From contig CAJMKD010000028.1 of the NCBI GenBank assembly GCA_905213905.1, positions 1 to 28,340 on the forward strand: a stretch of DNA of 28,340 nt, read 5' to 3'. Below, piece after piece: positions 15,748-24,431 of this stretch. Within the stretch, counting starts at the first letter, position 1. Each line of letters starts with the position of its first letter. The notes under the pieces were generated by a model. That model was given only the letters and a program-made list of their open reading frames with translations, ran no database searches and was not told the origin of the DNA. This DNA is from an uncultured Sutterella sp. Lineage in GTDB: Bacteria > Pseudomonadota > Gammaproteobacteria > Burkholderiales > Burkholderiaceae_F. Both the position numbers and the translations under genes were made by a program.

Positions 15748-15847
15748 CGGCGTGCGGCCCACGCAATGCATGCGCGTGCGAGGCGCTGCGGCAGCCGCCC
15801 CGTCGTAATATGCTCGGTTTCTTCCACTCACTCTTCGCGCCACCGGC

Positions 15848-17449
15848 ATGAGCACAGACGACTTTTCATCGCTTTCGGCCGTTCTCCCAGAGCGCCCGCT
15901 TCGATACGACGAATCGCTTGAAGCGGTCCTGCCGCCCGACTGGGCGCAGCCGCTCACGGCCAAAGGGCTCGAAACGCTCGAAGATCTCTACGACTGCGCA
16001 GCAACGCAGGGGGCCGGCTGGTTCCGCTATTTCGACGGCATCGGCGCCAATCGCGCCACTGCGCTGATGATCTGGCTTCAGCGCTGGGGAAGCGGCATCG
16101 GCGAAGTGACGCCGCGGTTCTTTCTGCCGGGGCGCGCTCCGGCGCCTGCCGGGCGTGAAGGGGCTGCGCGCAAGCGCGGGAGCGCCGGCAGCCAGCCTGC
16201 GCAGCAGGCTGCGGGCGCCGCAGGCCAGTGCAAAACGCCGCGCGCGCTCCCGCAGCGCGATCCTGAAATTCGTCCGCTCGAGGAAATCCAGCTGCCGCCC
16301 GAACTTGACGGCTCTGCCGGCATCAACCGTGCGCCGCTCGCGGGCTGCGCGCTCAACGCTGCCAACGACCTCGAAGCCATCCGCATCTGGCTCAATGCCC
16401 GAGCAGGCAACCCCAACACCTTCGCCAACTATCGAAAGGAAGCCGAGCGCTTCCTTCTCTGGTGCATTGTTGAAAAGCGCACCGCCCTCGCCTCGATCCG
16501 CGCCGGCGACGCCGCCGAATACCTGCGCTGGCTTGAAAATCTCGGCCGTCTCGACGAGAAGACCTTTTCAGCGAAGTGGCGCGCGCCGCAGTCGCGCTGG
16601 CTCGGCCCCAAAAACGTGCAGCGCGCCGAGGACGGCTGGCGCCCCTTCAACGGACCGCTCTCGGTGGCGAGCCGCCGCAATGCCGTCGTCGTCGTGCGCC
16701 AGCTCTTCAACTTTCTGAAGAAAACGGGCTACCTCATCTTCAATCCCTTCGACCAGGTGAGCCCGAAAGTGCCGCTTCTCAAGGGCGAAGGCGCGCCGCA
16801 GGCCTTTGCGGACCGCTCGCTCACGCCCGAGCAATGGTCGGCCGTGATCGACCGGCTCGACCTGATTCCGGAAGGCTGGCCCCGCGAGCGCATGAAGCTC
16901 ATTCTCATGCTCGGCAAGAGCCTCGGCATGCGCGCTTCCGAAATGCTCGACGCGCGCGCGGGCTGGATCACAACGCGCCGCATCGGCTTTCGCGAGCGCC
17001 GGGCGATTGAAATCGTCGGCAAAGGCAGCAAAGTCCGCCGCCTGCCGCTCAACGCCGAACAGGTCGACATCATCGAGTCGGCAATGCGCGCGCGCGGCTT
17101 TCCGGGCATTGCGGGATGCGACCCCGAAACGCCGCTCCTCGTCAATCTCGGCCGGGGCCGACATCCGAACGGCGCAATGAGCCGCAGCGGCCTTTACCGC
17201 GTGCTCGAGGCATTCTTCGACGCGGTCGCCAACGACATCGCGCTCTCAAATCCGATGGACGCGGCGAAGCTGCGCGCCTCGTCGACGCACTGGCTGCGCC
17301 ACACCTTCGCCGTGACGGCGCTCGGCAAGATGAGCGTCAACGTCGTGCAGGCGGCCATGGGGCACGCTTCCGTCGCCACCACGGGCCGCTACCTCTCGCC
17401 CGAAGAGGAAAAGATGAGCGAAGCCATGGCGGACATGAAGGCCCTCTGA
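15848..17449 (+). CDS. Tyrosine site-specific recombinase with N-terminal extension
   Basis: This 533-residue protein is much longer than XerC/XerD (about 300). The N-terminal region (about 15-95), with an HhH-like FDGIGANRATALMIWL, resembles DUF3701 found on some betaproteobacterial phage-type integrases; a Pro/Ala-rich linker follows. The core-binding domain starts near 170. The catalytic set is complete: Arg362 (LGMRASEM), Lys392 or Lys395, His481-x-x-Arg484 (HWLRH), His506 (MGHAS) and the nucleophile Tyr515 (TGRYL). It should cut and rejoin DNA at a specific site. No phage genes, excisionase or obvious att repeats surround it, so it may be a resident chromosomal enzyme or a relic of integration. 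A short palindrome overlaps its stop codon (17440-17454). Confidence 0.88.
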   Translation: MSTDDFSSLSAVLPERPLRYDESLEAVLPPDWAQPLTAKGLETLEDLYDCAATQGAGWFRYFDGIGANRATALMIWLQRWGSGIGEVTPRFFLPGRAPAPAGREGAARKRGSAGSQPAQQAAGAAGQCKTPRALPQRDPEIRPLEEIQLPPELDGSAGINRAPLAGCALNAANDLEAIRIWLNARAGNPNTFANYRKEAERFLLWCIVEKRTALASIRAGDAAEYLRWLENLGRLDEKTFSAKWRAPQSRWLGPKNVQRAEDGWRPFNGPLSVASRRNAVVVVRQLFNFLKKTGYLIFNPFDQVSPKVPLLKGEGAPQAFADRSLTPEQWSAVIDRLDLIPEGWPRERMKLILMLGKSLGMRASEMLDARAGWITTRRIGFRERRAIEIVGKGSKVRRLPLNAEQVDIIESAMRARGFPGIAGCDPETPLLVNLGRGRHPNGAMSRSGLYRVLEAFFDAVANDIALSNPMDAAKLRASSTHWLRHTFAVTALGKMSVNVVQAAMGHASVATTGRYLSPEEEKMSEAMADMKAL

Positions 17450-17513
17450 GGGCCGCGGGCGTCGACCGGCGCTGCGCTTCACGGCAGCATTGCCGCAGCA
17501 GCCCCAGGCTTCT

Positions 17514-18557
17514 TCATCGAACGGGCTTCAGCAGCGCCGCGCACTGCATGAGCGCCGCCTCCCACACCTGCTTGGCGTTGAGCGGATGCGAAGCCGCGCG
17601 GCGCACGCCGGCAACCGCCTTGTCGAGCTCGATGATTCGATCGACCGGCACGCCTTGCGCGAGGCGGCTGAGCGCGGGCGCTCTCGAAATGAAGTAGCGC
17701 GGCGGGAGCCCTGACTTCACGCGCATGAGGTCATGCGTCCACCGGGCAAGAAGGAGCGCAAAGGCAGGCACCGAATAATCCCGTGGCGCAGCAACGAGAA
17801 TCGCTTCGGCAGTGAGCGCCGATCCGGCTTCGAGGAGCCCGAGCACCGCATTTTCGACCTTGGGCTCCAGCCGTTCGTCGGGATTGCGCTCGAGCGCCGC
17901 CTGGGGCGCGCCGCCCGCGAGCGCCAGCGCCTCCTCCGGGGTCTTCACGCGCCGGCTCTTCAAAAACGCCAGCGCCACATCCTTGGGCGGCACAGGCACG
18001 CGCAGCAGGCGCGAGCGCGAGCGAATGGTCGGCAGCACTGCATCAATGTCCTCGGCCGCCAATATGAATATCAGGTCCTTGGGCGGCTCCTCCATGGACT
18101 TCAGAAGCGCAGCGGCCGCCTCTGCACGGACCATGTCGGCCGGGCAGACGATGATCACCCGGCGCCCGCCGCGGCTTGCATTGAGGCCGACAAAGTCCTC
18201 AAGCGCGCGGATCTGATGAATGCGCACTTCGCGGCTCAGCTTCTTCTTCTGATCAACGCGTTCGTTTTCAGCGGGCTCATAGGGCACCCCATAGCGCTCG
18301 CACATGGCCTGCGAAAGCACCCGCTTGAGATCGGGGTGAGTGCCTGCGGCCATCAGCGCGCAGGCGGCGCACCGGCCGCAGGCGGCGCCATCGGGCTGCG
18401 GCGACTCGCAAAGGAGCGAGCGCGCAAAGGCATCGGCAAGCTCATAGAGCCCCGTGCCGGGCGCGCCGTAAATGAGGAGCGCATTCGGAAGGCGATCCTT
18501 CTGCGCAGCGAACGCCGCCGCTGCGCCTTCAAGCCAGGGATAAGGAGCTAGAGCCAC
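17514..18557 (-). CDS. holB: DNA polymerase III subunit delta'
   Basis: This 347-residue clamp-loader subunit opens the sliding clamp together with delta and gamma/tau. The AAA+ fold has a degenerate P-loop, GAPGTGLYE, that lacks the nucleotide-binding Lys; this is usual in delta', which does not hydrolyse ATP. Zinc-site cysteines are in CESPQPDGAACGRCAAC (about 50-66). The sensor and Arg-finger region reads TIRSRSR, where many homologues have SRC. The GTG start at 18557 lies inside the end of tmk (10-base overlap) with GGAGGG upstream, so holB is translated coupled to tmk, the standard arrangement. Confidence 0.95.
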   Translation of the reverse strand: MALAPYPWLEGAAAAFAAQKDRLPNALLIYGAPGTGLYELADAFARSLLCESPQPDGAACGRCAACALMAAGTHPDLKRVLSQAMCERYGVPYEPAENERVDQKKKLSREVRIHQIRALEDFVGLNASRGGRRVIIVCPADMVRAEAAAALLKSMEEPPKDLIFILAAEDIDAVLPTIRSRSRLLRVPVPPKDVALAFLKSRRVKTPEEALALAGGAPQAALERNPDERLEPKVENAVLGLLEAGSALTAEAILVAAPRDYSVPAFALLLARWTHDLMRVKSGLPPRYFISRAPALSRLAQGVPVDRIIELDKAVAGVRRAASHPLNAKQVWEAALMQCAALLKPVR

Positions 18558-19183
18558 GCAGAAACCCTCCGTGCAATCGCGTCGAAAATCTGCTCGGGCG
18601 CGAGCGACGCGTCAAGAACCAGAAAGCGTGCCGGCGCCGCTTTTGCGCGGTCGAGATAGCTCTCGCGAACGCGCGCGAAAAACGCCCGGCTCTCCCGCTC
18701 GAATCGGTCCGCTGCTGCGCCGCGGCCGCCCCGGCGCGCTTCCGCGCACTCGGGCGACAGATCAAAGAGCACCGTGAGATCCGGCTCGAAGCCGCCGAGC
18801 GTCCAATCTTCGATCGCGTGCGCCTTTGCGGCCGGCAGTCCCTTGCCGCCCACCTGATAGGCATAGGTCGCATCCGCGAAGCGGTCCGAAATCACCCAGG
18901 CGCCCCGCTCGAGCGCCGGCCGGATCTTTTTCGCCACATGCTCGGCGCGCGCTGCGAAAAAGAGGAGCGTCTCCGCTTCGAGCGTCATCTCGTCGCCGAG
19001 GAGCATCGCGCGGATCTTTTCGCCAAGCGGCGTGCCGCCCGGTTCTCGCGTCAGAACGACTTCGCGTCCGGCGTCGCAGAGGTACTTCTCGAGCGCATTG
19101 ATCTGCGTCGATTTGCCGGCGCCGTCAATTCCTTCAAACGTAATGAAGCGGCCCAACGGCGCTTTGCAGCTGACTTCGGTCAC
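18548..19183 (-). CDS. tmk: Thymidylate kinase
   Basis: This 211-residue enzyme phosphorylates dTMP to dTDP in dTTP synthesis. The P-loop is GIDGAGKST (18-26). REPGGTPLGE binds nucleotide, SDRFADATYAYQVGG carries the DR motif and substrate contacts, and the lid region is rich in Arg (RRGGRGAAADRFE). The start is a GTG at 19183 with AAGGA somewhat far upstream (about 11 bases). It sits between mltG and holB on the same strand, the common proteobacterial order. Confidence 0.96.
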   Translation of the reverse strand: MTEVSCKAPLGRFITFEGIDGAGKSTQINALEKYLCDAGREVVLTREPGGTPLGEKIRAMLLGDEMTLEAETLLFFAARAEHVAKKIRPALERGAWVISDRFADATYAYQVGGKGLPAAKAHAIEDWTLGGFEPDLTVLFDLSPECAEARRGGRGAAADRFERESRAFFARVRESYLDRAKAAPARFLVLDASLAPEQIFDAIARRVSAWL

Positions 19184-19341
19184 TGAGAAAAAATCCTTCT
19201 ATTTTTGAGAAACGGCGCAGCCAATCGATGCAAGGGCAGCACGGGCGAAGGGCGCCATCGAAATGCGTAAAAAAGCAAAAGCGCATTTTCGCACAGCGCG
19301 CGAGCCGGCAGCGGGCGCCGAGGCTGCATTCCAAGACGCTC

Positions 19342-19369
19342 GGGCTTCAGTCCGCTTGAAGCCCTTTTT
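19342..19369 (+). terminator. Plus-strand intrinsic terminator inside the mltG-tmk spacer
   Basis: GGGCTTCA (19342-19349) pairs with TGAAGCCC (19357-19364) and is followed by TTTTT. The U-run is on the plus strand, opposite to both flanking genes, and no plus-strand gene precedes it. Confidence 0.5.
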
Positions 19370-19390
19370 CCTGCGCAATTGGCGCGCACT

Positions 19391-21205
19391 TCATTCTTTT
19401 CGGCCGGCGCTCTCGGCACGCTTTTCCGCTTCCCCCGCTTTCCCTGCTTTCGCCGCTTCCGGTGCACCGGCCTTGACCGGTGCATCAGCCTTTGGGCGGC
19501 CCGACGCAGCCGGCTTCGGCGGACGCGCCTTTTCCTTGGCGTAGCGCGAGGCAAAAGGCGCGCTCTTCTTTTCGATCAGGAAGTGCCGAACCGCACGGTT
19601 GTGATCCCTGAGATTCGTCGTAAATTCGCTTGAACCGTCCCCGCGGGCGACAAAATAGAGAAAGTCGGTTTTTGCAGGATTGGCAGCCGCTTCAATCGAA
19701 GCGGGCGTCGGGTTCGAGATCGGCGTCGGGGGCAACGCCGGAATCTTATAGGTGTTGTAGGGCGTTTCCTTCTGCAGATCCCGGCGCGTGAGCCTGCCCT
19801 TCCAGTCCGGGCCGAGCCCGTAGATCACAGTCGGATCGGTCTGCAGCGGCATGCCGCCCTTGAGGCGGTTGTGAAAAACGCTGCTCACGAGGTGCCGATC
19901 GCCTTTGACGCCCGTCTCCTTTTCAATAATTGAAGCGAGGATCAGGAGTTCATAGGGACTTTTAAGCTCTGCGGCGAGCGGACTGCGCTTTTCCCAGGCT
20001 TCCTGAAGAAGCCGCTTCTGCCGCTCGACCGCCTGGCGCAGAATCGAGAGGTCGCTTGAACCCGAGCCGTAGCGGTACGTGTCGGGCGCGACGAATCCTT
20101 CCATCGAGCCGTACTCGGCAAGGCCGAGCCGCTCGAGGAGCTTCTTCTCGTCAAGCGCAGCCGCATCCTGCTTGAGGTTCACGCCTGCGCTCAGAATCCG
20201 CTTGACGTCCCAGACGTTGGAGCCGTCCGGAATGCGAACCTGCTGATCGATGAGCGGATCGCCCTGCAGCGTATCGAGCATGCCCTTGGCGCTCAGGCCG
20301 CGCTTGAATCGGTAGAGGCCGATGTGAAGGCGCCCCACCGCCTCCGGCTCCAGCCTGCCGAGTATGCGAAGCTGCAGATCCGTGATGCCGATGCCGCAGG
20401 CGCGGATTTTTTCGACGACGCGCCGCGCAGAGTCGCCCTCTTCCACGAGCACGTCCACGGTCTCGGCTGCCGCCGGAAATTCAAGCGGCCGCTTGAATAC
20501 GTCCCAGTAGAGCCAGCCGGCGCCGGCACCGACGAGAAGGATCGCCGCGAGAAAGAGAACTAGGAGCGCGCGCAGGCACTTCCCGAAGACGGAAGACTTG
20601 GCTGCGGGCGGCGCCTTTTCTAAGGTCTCTGTTTTTTCTGATGGTTGAGCTTCTTGAGCTTTTTCATTTCCGCCTTCTTGAGCGGACGCGCCGGCCGCGC
20701 TCAGCGCTCGCTCGCCGCGCCGGCCGAGCGGCAGGCCTTCTTTCGCTTCTTCCTTCGCCTTGGCTCGCGAAAGCGCATCGGAAGGGCCCGCCTGCGTCAA
20801 TTCGGGCGGCGGCGCTTCGAGCGCGACCGCGCGTGTCTGCGCCGGCGTCGCTGAAGCCCTCTCAGATGCTTCCGCTGCTTCCGTCGCTTCAGCCGATTCA
20901 GCGGCTTCTGTGACCGCTTCCCCAGTTCTCTCCTTCTCATCGCCGCCTTCAGCCGAGCGGGCTTCTTTTTCGTGCTCGGGCTCTTCGGCCGCTTGCGCCG
21001 TGTTCTCCTGCGACGCAGCCGAGCGAGCGGCGGGCAGCGCGTGAGCGGCGCACGTGCCAGCCCCTTCCGCCTCTGAAGCTTCAGGCGCCTCATGCGCCTC
21101 AGGTGCCTCGGGCGCTTCGCACGCCGGTGCGGCCGGCGCATCAATATTCGCTTCGTGCGTTCTGCGCTTCAGTTTTCCATGTATTGGACGATGCTTGGCT
21201 TTCAC
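19391..21205 (-). CDS. mltG: Endolytic murein transglycosylase MltG with long Ala/Glu-rich extension
   Basis: This 604-residue protein compares with about 340 for E. coli MltG. It cleaves nascent glycan strands at the inner-membrane face of the periplasm. Residues 1-205 are a low-complexity cytoplasmic tail dominated by Ala, Glu, Pro and Ser. A membrane helix at about 209-231 follows, then a LysM-like region and the catalytic domain, with Glu428 in ASIIEKETG and the conserved RLKGGMPLQTDPTVIYG. Another Lys/Ala/Pro-rich tail runs from about 555 to the end. The GTG start at 21205 has GGAGA 8 bases upstream. tmk and holB follow downstream, and ygfZ is divergent, as in many proteobacteria. Confidence 0.93.
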   Translation of the reverse strand: MKAKHRPIHGKLKRRTHEANIDAPAAPACEAPEAPEAHEAPEASEAEGAGTCAAHALPAARSAASQENTAQAAEEPEHEKEARSAEGGDEKERTGEAVTEAAESAEATEAAEASERASATPAQTRAVALEAPPPELTQAGPSDALSRAKAKEEAKEGLPLGRRGERALSAAGASAQEGGNEKAQEAQPSEKTETLEKAPPAAKSSVFGKCLRALLVLFLAAILLVGAGAGWLYWDVFKRPLEFPAAAETVDVLVEEGDSARRVVEKIRACGIGITDLQLRILGRLEPEAVGRLHIGLYRFKRGLSAKGMLDTLQGDPLIDQQVRIPDGSNVWDVKRILSAGVNLKQDAAALDEKKLLERLGLAEYGSMEGFVAPDTYRYGSGSSDLSILRQAVERQKRLLQEAWEKRSPLAAELKSPYELLILASIIEKETGVKGDRHLVSSVFHNRLKGGMPLQTDPTVIYGLGPDWKGRLTRRDLQKETPYNTYKIPALPPTPISNPTPASIEAAANPAKTDFLYFVARGDGSSEFTTNLRDHNRAVRHFLIEKKSAPFASRYAKEKARPPKPAASGRPKADAPVKAGAPEAAKAGKAGEAEKRAESAGRKE

Positions 21206-21547
21206 GCGGTGGGTCTCCGATGAGGCTGAAACGCTTCTGGCGGACGTCTTGCGTCCCTGGGCGTTTTTCGGTCGGCCTCGAGTTTAGCGCAGACGCCTTT
21301 CCTTATGAGGCGCCCGATAAGCCGCAGATGCCCGCTGAGGGCTCTCTCTCAGCACGGCATGACGAAGACGGACAAGGCGCGTCCTGCGCCGCCCTAGGCA
21401 TGAAGCCCTCAGCGGCGTCCGCCGCCAGTTGCCGCGCCTGAAACAAATCGGCGCAAATTCCTCGCGCCGGCATCGCCCGGCGGAATCGCAAAACCTTTCG
21501 CAGGCGGCTATGCTTTGCGCTTCAGTTCAACACTTCCTGCATCAGTC

Positions 21548-22522
21548 ATGAATACCCTTTCGAATCCGCCTGCGCTCTTTCGCGTCGAAGGCCTTTCGCT
21601 TGTGCGCGTCACGGGCGAGGACGCCGTCGAATTCCTGCACGGCCAGTTTTCGCAGAAAATCCGCGGGCTCGCCGGCCGCGTCCGCGCCGCCGGCTACTGC
21701 TCGCCCAAAGGGCGCCTTCTTGCAGTTTTCCGCGCCTTTTCGCTCGAAGAGGGTACGGTGCATTTGCTCATGCCGACGGCAACGGCTGCCGGTTTTCTGA
21801 AGCGGATCCGCATGTACGTGCTGCGCGCCAAAGTGAAGTTCGAGCTTCTCGAGCCGGCGCCCGCCATGCTGCTCGCCGCCGGTGAGGCGGGCCTCTCGGC
21901 GCTCGAGGCCGCCGGCCTTCCGCGCCCGGAGCGCGGCGAGTGCCTGCGCTCGGATGGGGCAGCACTCCTCGGCCTCGAACCTGCCGCCGGCATCGAAGGC
22001 TTCACGCGCTCGGGCCCGCGCACGCTCCTCATTGCCGAAAAGCTGCCCGAAGCGCTCGCTTCGGCCGCAGCGGCCGAAGCGGACGGCATGGGCGATCTCT
22101 GCTGGCGGGCGAGCGAAATGGCCGCAGGGATGCCGGTCATTCTGCCCGAAACGCTCGACCGCTTCGTCCCGCAGGCCGTGAACCTCGAGCTCGCGGGCGG
22201 CGTCGTCTTCGACAAAGGCTGCTACCCCGGCCAGGAAGTCGTTTCCCGCGTTCAGCATCTCGGCGAAACAAAGCGGCGCAGCGCGCTTGAAATCTTCTCG
22301 GGCGAAGCGCCTTTGCCCGGCTCTCCTGTTTACGCAGAAAGCAGCAGCGGCGCCGAAGAAGCAGGCGCTGTCGTCGATGCGGTTGCGATTGCGGGACGCT
22401 CGCTCGTCTTCGCTTGCGCTTCGCTTTCTGCCGTCGAAGCCGGCTTCTCGCTTTCGCCTGACGGCCCTGCGGGCGAGAAGGCGCCCCTGCCTTACGCTTA
22501 CCGCAACGTTCTCGAGGACTGA
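21548..22522 (+). CDS. ygfZ: Folate-binding Fe-S cluster repair protein YgfZ
   Basis: This 324-residue member of the GcvT-like family helps maintain some Fe-S enzymes in a tetrahydrofolate-dependent way in the cytoplasm. The diagnostic motif DKGCYPGQE is present, with the conserved Cys at about 225. The early segment EFLHGQFSQKI and GYCSPKGRLLA are typical of the fold. The ATG at 21548 gives the usual N-terminus; the ATG at 21515 would add 11 residues. It has no clear ribosome site. It is divergent from mltG and followed by a strong terminator. Confidence 0.93.
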   Translation: MNTLSNPPALFRVEGLSLVRVTGEDAVEFLHGQFSQKIRGLAGRVRAAGYCSPKGRLLAVFRAFSLEEGTVHLLMPTATAAGFLKRIRMYVLRAKVKFELLEPAPAMLLAAGEAGLSALEAAGLPRPERGECLRSDGAALLGLEPAAGIEGFTRSGPRTLLIAEKLPEALASAAAAEADGMGDLCWRASEMAAGMPVILPETLDRFVPQAVNLELAGGVVFDKGCYPGQEVVSRVQHLGETKRRSALEIFSGEAPLPGSPVYAESSSGAEEAGAVVDAVAIAGRSLVFACASLSAVEAGFSLSPDGPAGEKAPLPYAYRNVLED

Positions 22523-22541
22523 GCATCCAGCGCGTTCGAAG

Positions 22542-22594
22542 CGGCCGAAATGTTCGGCCGGAATCAGCCGAGGCGCTCTGCCTCGGCTTTTTTT
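22542..22594 (+). terminator. Tandem hairpins ending ygfZ
   Basis: A first hairpin, CGGCCGAA-atg-TTCGGCCG (22542-22560), is followed by AGCCGAGGC (22566-22574) paired with GCCTCGGCT (22580-22588) and seven T residues. The second is a textbook intrinsic terminator. Confidence 0.9.
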
Positions 22595-22671
22595 CGCCCT
22601 GTCCGCGCGCCCGCAGCGACGGCGGCCGATGCTGCCGCCATTCCGGCCAGACCTCGGAAGCGAGGAAACCC

Positions 22672-22700
22672 TTGTATTCTTAACGTAGTCTTGCTATTCT
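22672..22700 (+). promoter_or_regulatory. Weak candidate promoter for the H-NS-type gene
   Basis: TTGTAT at 22672-22677 and TATTCT at 22695-22700 are 17 bases apart. Both boxes match the consensus only partly. It lies in an AT-rich patch between the ygfZ terminator and the gene. Confidence 0.3.
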
Positions 22701-22727
22701 TTCAGCGCTTTATTTAAGAATAATTTC

Positions 22728-22749
22728 GCATGCGCATTTTTGCGCATGC
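22728..22749. promoter_or_regulatory. Perfect 9-bp dyad upstream of the H-NS-type gene
   Basis: GCATGCGCA (22728-22736), TTTT, TGCGCATGC (22741-22749). No U-run follows, so it is not a terminator. It lies 47 bases before the ATG, in the expected leader, where it could be an operator or an mRNA hairpin. Confidence 0.5.
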
Positions 22750-22796
22750 CATCGCAACGGCCTTGCGCCGCTCATTAAGCAGCCTGGAAAAGAACG

Positions 22797-23117
22797 ATGA
22801 CCTTCGTGTCGCAGCTCGTCCTTGCGGAACTCAACCGCCACGAACACGACAAGCAGCCAACGCGCCGCATCGCCGGCATCGCCGCCGTGCAGGCGCTGCT
22901 CACACGCTTTGGGATTGCGCGCGAGGAGCTTCTTTTTGAGGGAGCCGGCACGAGCCAGCGAGTCGTCAACACCGACGCCCTCAATGCGGGCCGCACAAGG
23001 CCTGTGCGCTACCTCGGCCCCAACGGCGAGCGCTGGGCCGGCTGCGGCCGAACGCCCGCCTGGGTGATTGAAATTGAATCGCGGGGCGGCTGCCGAGAGC
23101 ACTATCGGGTCGCCTGA
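22797..23117 (+). CDS. H-NS-family DNA-binding protein, short form
   Basis: This is a 106-residue protein. The C-terminal part, PVRYLGPNGERWAGCGRTPAWV (about 69-90 overall), is the H-NS DNA-binding signature (aromatic-x-G-x-G-R-T-P-x-W). In H-NS a Gln/Arg-Gly-Arg loop inserts into the AT-rich minor groove; here the first position is Cys83 (Cys-Gly-Arg), an odd change. The N-terminus (about 1-60) is short, with helices (VLAELNRHEHD, IAAVQALLTRFGIAREELL), and may support dimerisation in place of the long coiled coil. Such proteins silence AT-rich acquired DNA. GGAAAAG lies upstream of the ATG. It stands alone between the ygfZ terminator and the DMT transporter gene. Confidence 0.78.
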   Translation: MTFVSQLVLAELNRHEHDKQPTRRIAGIAAVQALLTRFGIAREELLFEGAGTSQRVVNTDALNAGRTRPVRYLGPNGERWAGCGRTPAWVIEIESRGGCREHYRVA

Positions 23118-23342
23118 GCCGATTGCCGGCTGCCGTCAGCGGCTGCCGGCCGCGCGCTCCGCGCGGATTTGCTTCCTCACGAAATAGAAAGAAGCGCTTC
23201 GAGCAAGATTTGGTAGGATTCCACGATCGGCCTTTTCCCGAAGGCTCTCTTTTTAGATTATCGACAACGCCGGCGCGGCCCTCAGGCCGCAGCGCAGCTG
23301 CGCTGCGGCTGCTCTCGCGCGCACGGCGAACGACTCCGCACC

Positions 23343-24257
23343 ATGTTCAAGCAGTCCCTCTGGGCGCTCGCCGCCGCCCTGCTCTTCTCTCTCATGGCCG
23401 CGTTCGTGAAGCTTACGAGCAACGAACTCGGCACGCTCGAGCTCGTCTTCTACCGCTCCGTTTTCGGCGTGCTTTCGATCGGGTTTTTCGTTCTCAAGAG
23501 CGGGCTATCCGTCAAAACGCCCTACCTCTGGGGCAACATCAAGCGCTCCGTGCTCGGGACGCTTTCCGTCGCGCTCTGGTTCTACACCCTCGGAAAGCTC
23601 CCCTTCGGCACGAACATGACGCTCATCTACACGACGCCGCTCTTCATGGCGGCCAACTTCTGGATACTCGCGATCATCCGGCACGAACGCGCGCCCTGGG
23701 CGCTCATCCTCTCGATCGTCGCAGGCTTTGCCGGCATCACGATCGTGCTGCAGCCGAGCTTTCACAGCGAAGATCTCATTCCGGCGCTCATCTGCCTCTC
23801 GGTGGCGCTCGTCGACCTCGCCGTCTACTGGCAGATGAAGGAGCTCGGCCGACTGGGCGAGCCTTCCTGGCGCATCGTCTTTTACTTCACGGTGTGCGGC
23901 TCCCTATTCGGCTTCGCAGGCGCCTGGCTTTTCGAGGGCGGCATGCATATGCCGAGCGGCATGACGGCGCTCGGCATTCTCGGCATGGGGCTCTGCGCGA
24001 CGCTTGGCCAGATCTGCACGACGCGCTCCTACGCTTACGGGAACATGCTTCTGAGCTCCTGCCTCGGCTTTTCTGCGATTCCGATTTCGGCCCTCATCAG
24101 CTTTCTTCTCTTTGATGAAACCGTCACCACGACGGCGCTTGCCGGCATGTCGCTCATCATTGCCGCCGGCATGACCGCCTCCGTCACAACGAAGCGCGAA
24201 GAAGCCGCCCAAAAGGCCAAGGAAGCAGCCGCAGACGTCAAAAAAACGCAGGCATAG
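23343..24257 (+). CDS. EamA/DMT-superfamily membrane transporter
   Basis: This 304-residue inner-membrane protein has about ten hydrophobic helices arranged as two repeats of five, the EamA layout. The first repeat begins MFKQSLWALAAALLFSLMAAFVK, with the typical FYRSVFG loop. The second holds TTRSYAYGN and ends with a charged Lys/Glu/Ala tail in the cytoplasm. Relatives export amino acids, purines or other metabolites; the substrate cannot be read from sequence. No clear ribosome site precedes the ATG. A strong terminator begins 117 bases after the stop. Confidence 0.88.
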   Translation: MFKQSLWALAAALLFSLMAAFVKLTSNELGTLELVFYRSVFGVLSIGFFVLKSGLSVKTPYLWGNIKRSVLGTLSVALWFYTLGKLPFGTNMTLIYTTPLFMAANFWILAIIRHERAPWALILSIVAGFAGITIVLQPSFHSEDLIPALICLSVALVDLAVYWQMKELGRLGEPSWRIVFYFTVCGSLFGFAGAWLFEGGMHMPSGMTALGILGMGLCATLGQICTTRSYAYGNMLLSSCLGFSAIPISALISFLLFDETVTTTALAGMSLIIAAGMTASVTTKREEAAQKAKEAAADVKKTQA

Positions 24258-24373
24258 GCGCCCGCCGCCCTTTTGCGCCCCGCGTCGCCGAAGGTCAAGC
24301 CCGCCAAGACGTTTGTCGTAGCGCGGCCGCCTGCGCCGCAAGGCTGCTCCCCGGCGGCGCCGCTAGAATTTTC

Positions 24374-24409
24374 AGACGCTCTCAAGCATCCCGCTGAGAG
24401 CGTCTTTTT
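24374..24409 (+). terminator. Intrinsic terminator between transporter and dipeptidase genes
   Basis: AGACGCTCTCA (24374-24384) pairs perfectly with TGAGAGCGTCT (24395-24405) and is followed by a T-run. It ends only 22 bases before the dipeptidase ATG, so it may also act as an attenuator in that gene's leader. Confidence 0.85.
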
Positions 24410-24431
24410 CTTTCTTGGATTCCTTCAGGCT

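Noticed and set aside
17440..17454. Palindrome GGCCCTC-t-GAGGGCC at the recombinase stop as a terminator
   Set aside because: No U-run on either strand and a one-base centre; it may be chance in GC-rich coding sequence.
20600..21180. Repeat array in the mltG N-terminal region
   Set aside because: The Ala/Glu codon runs are degenerate low complexity without a fixed repeat unit; not a CRISPR or tandem-repeat locus.
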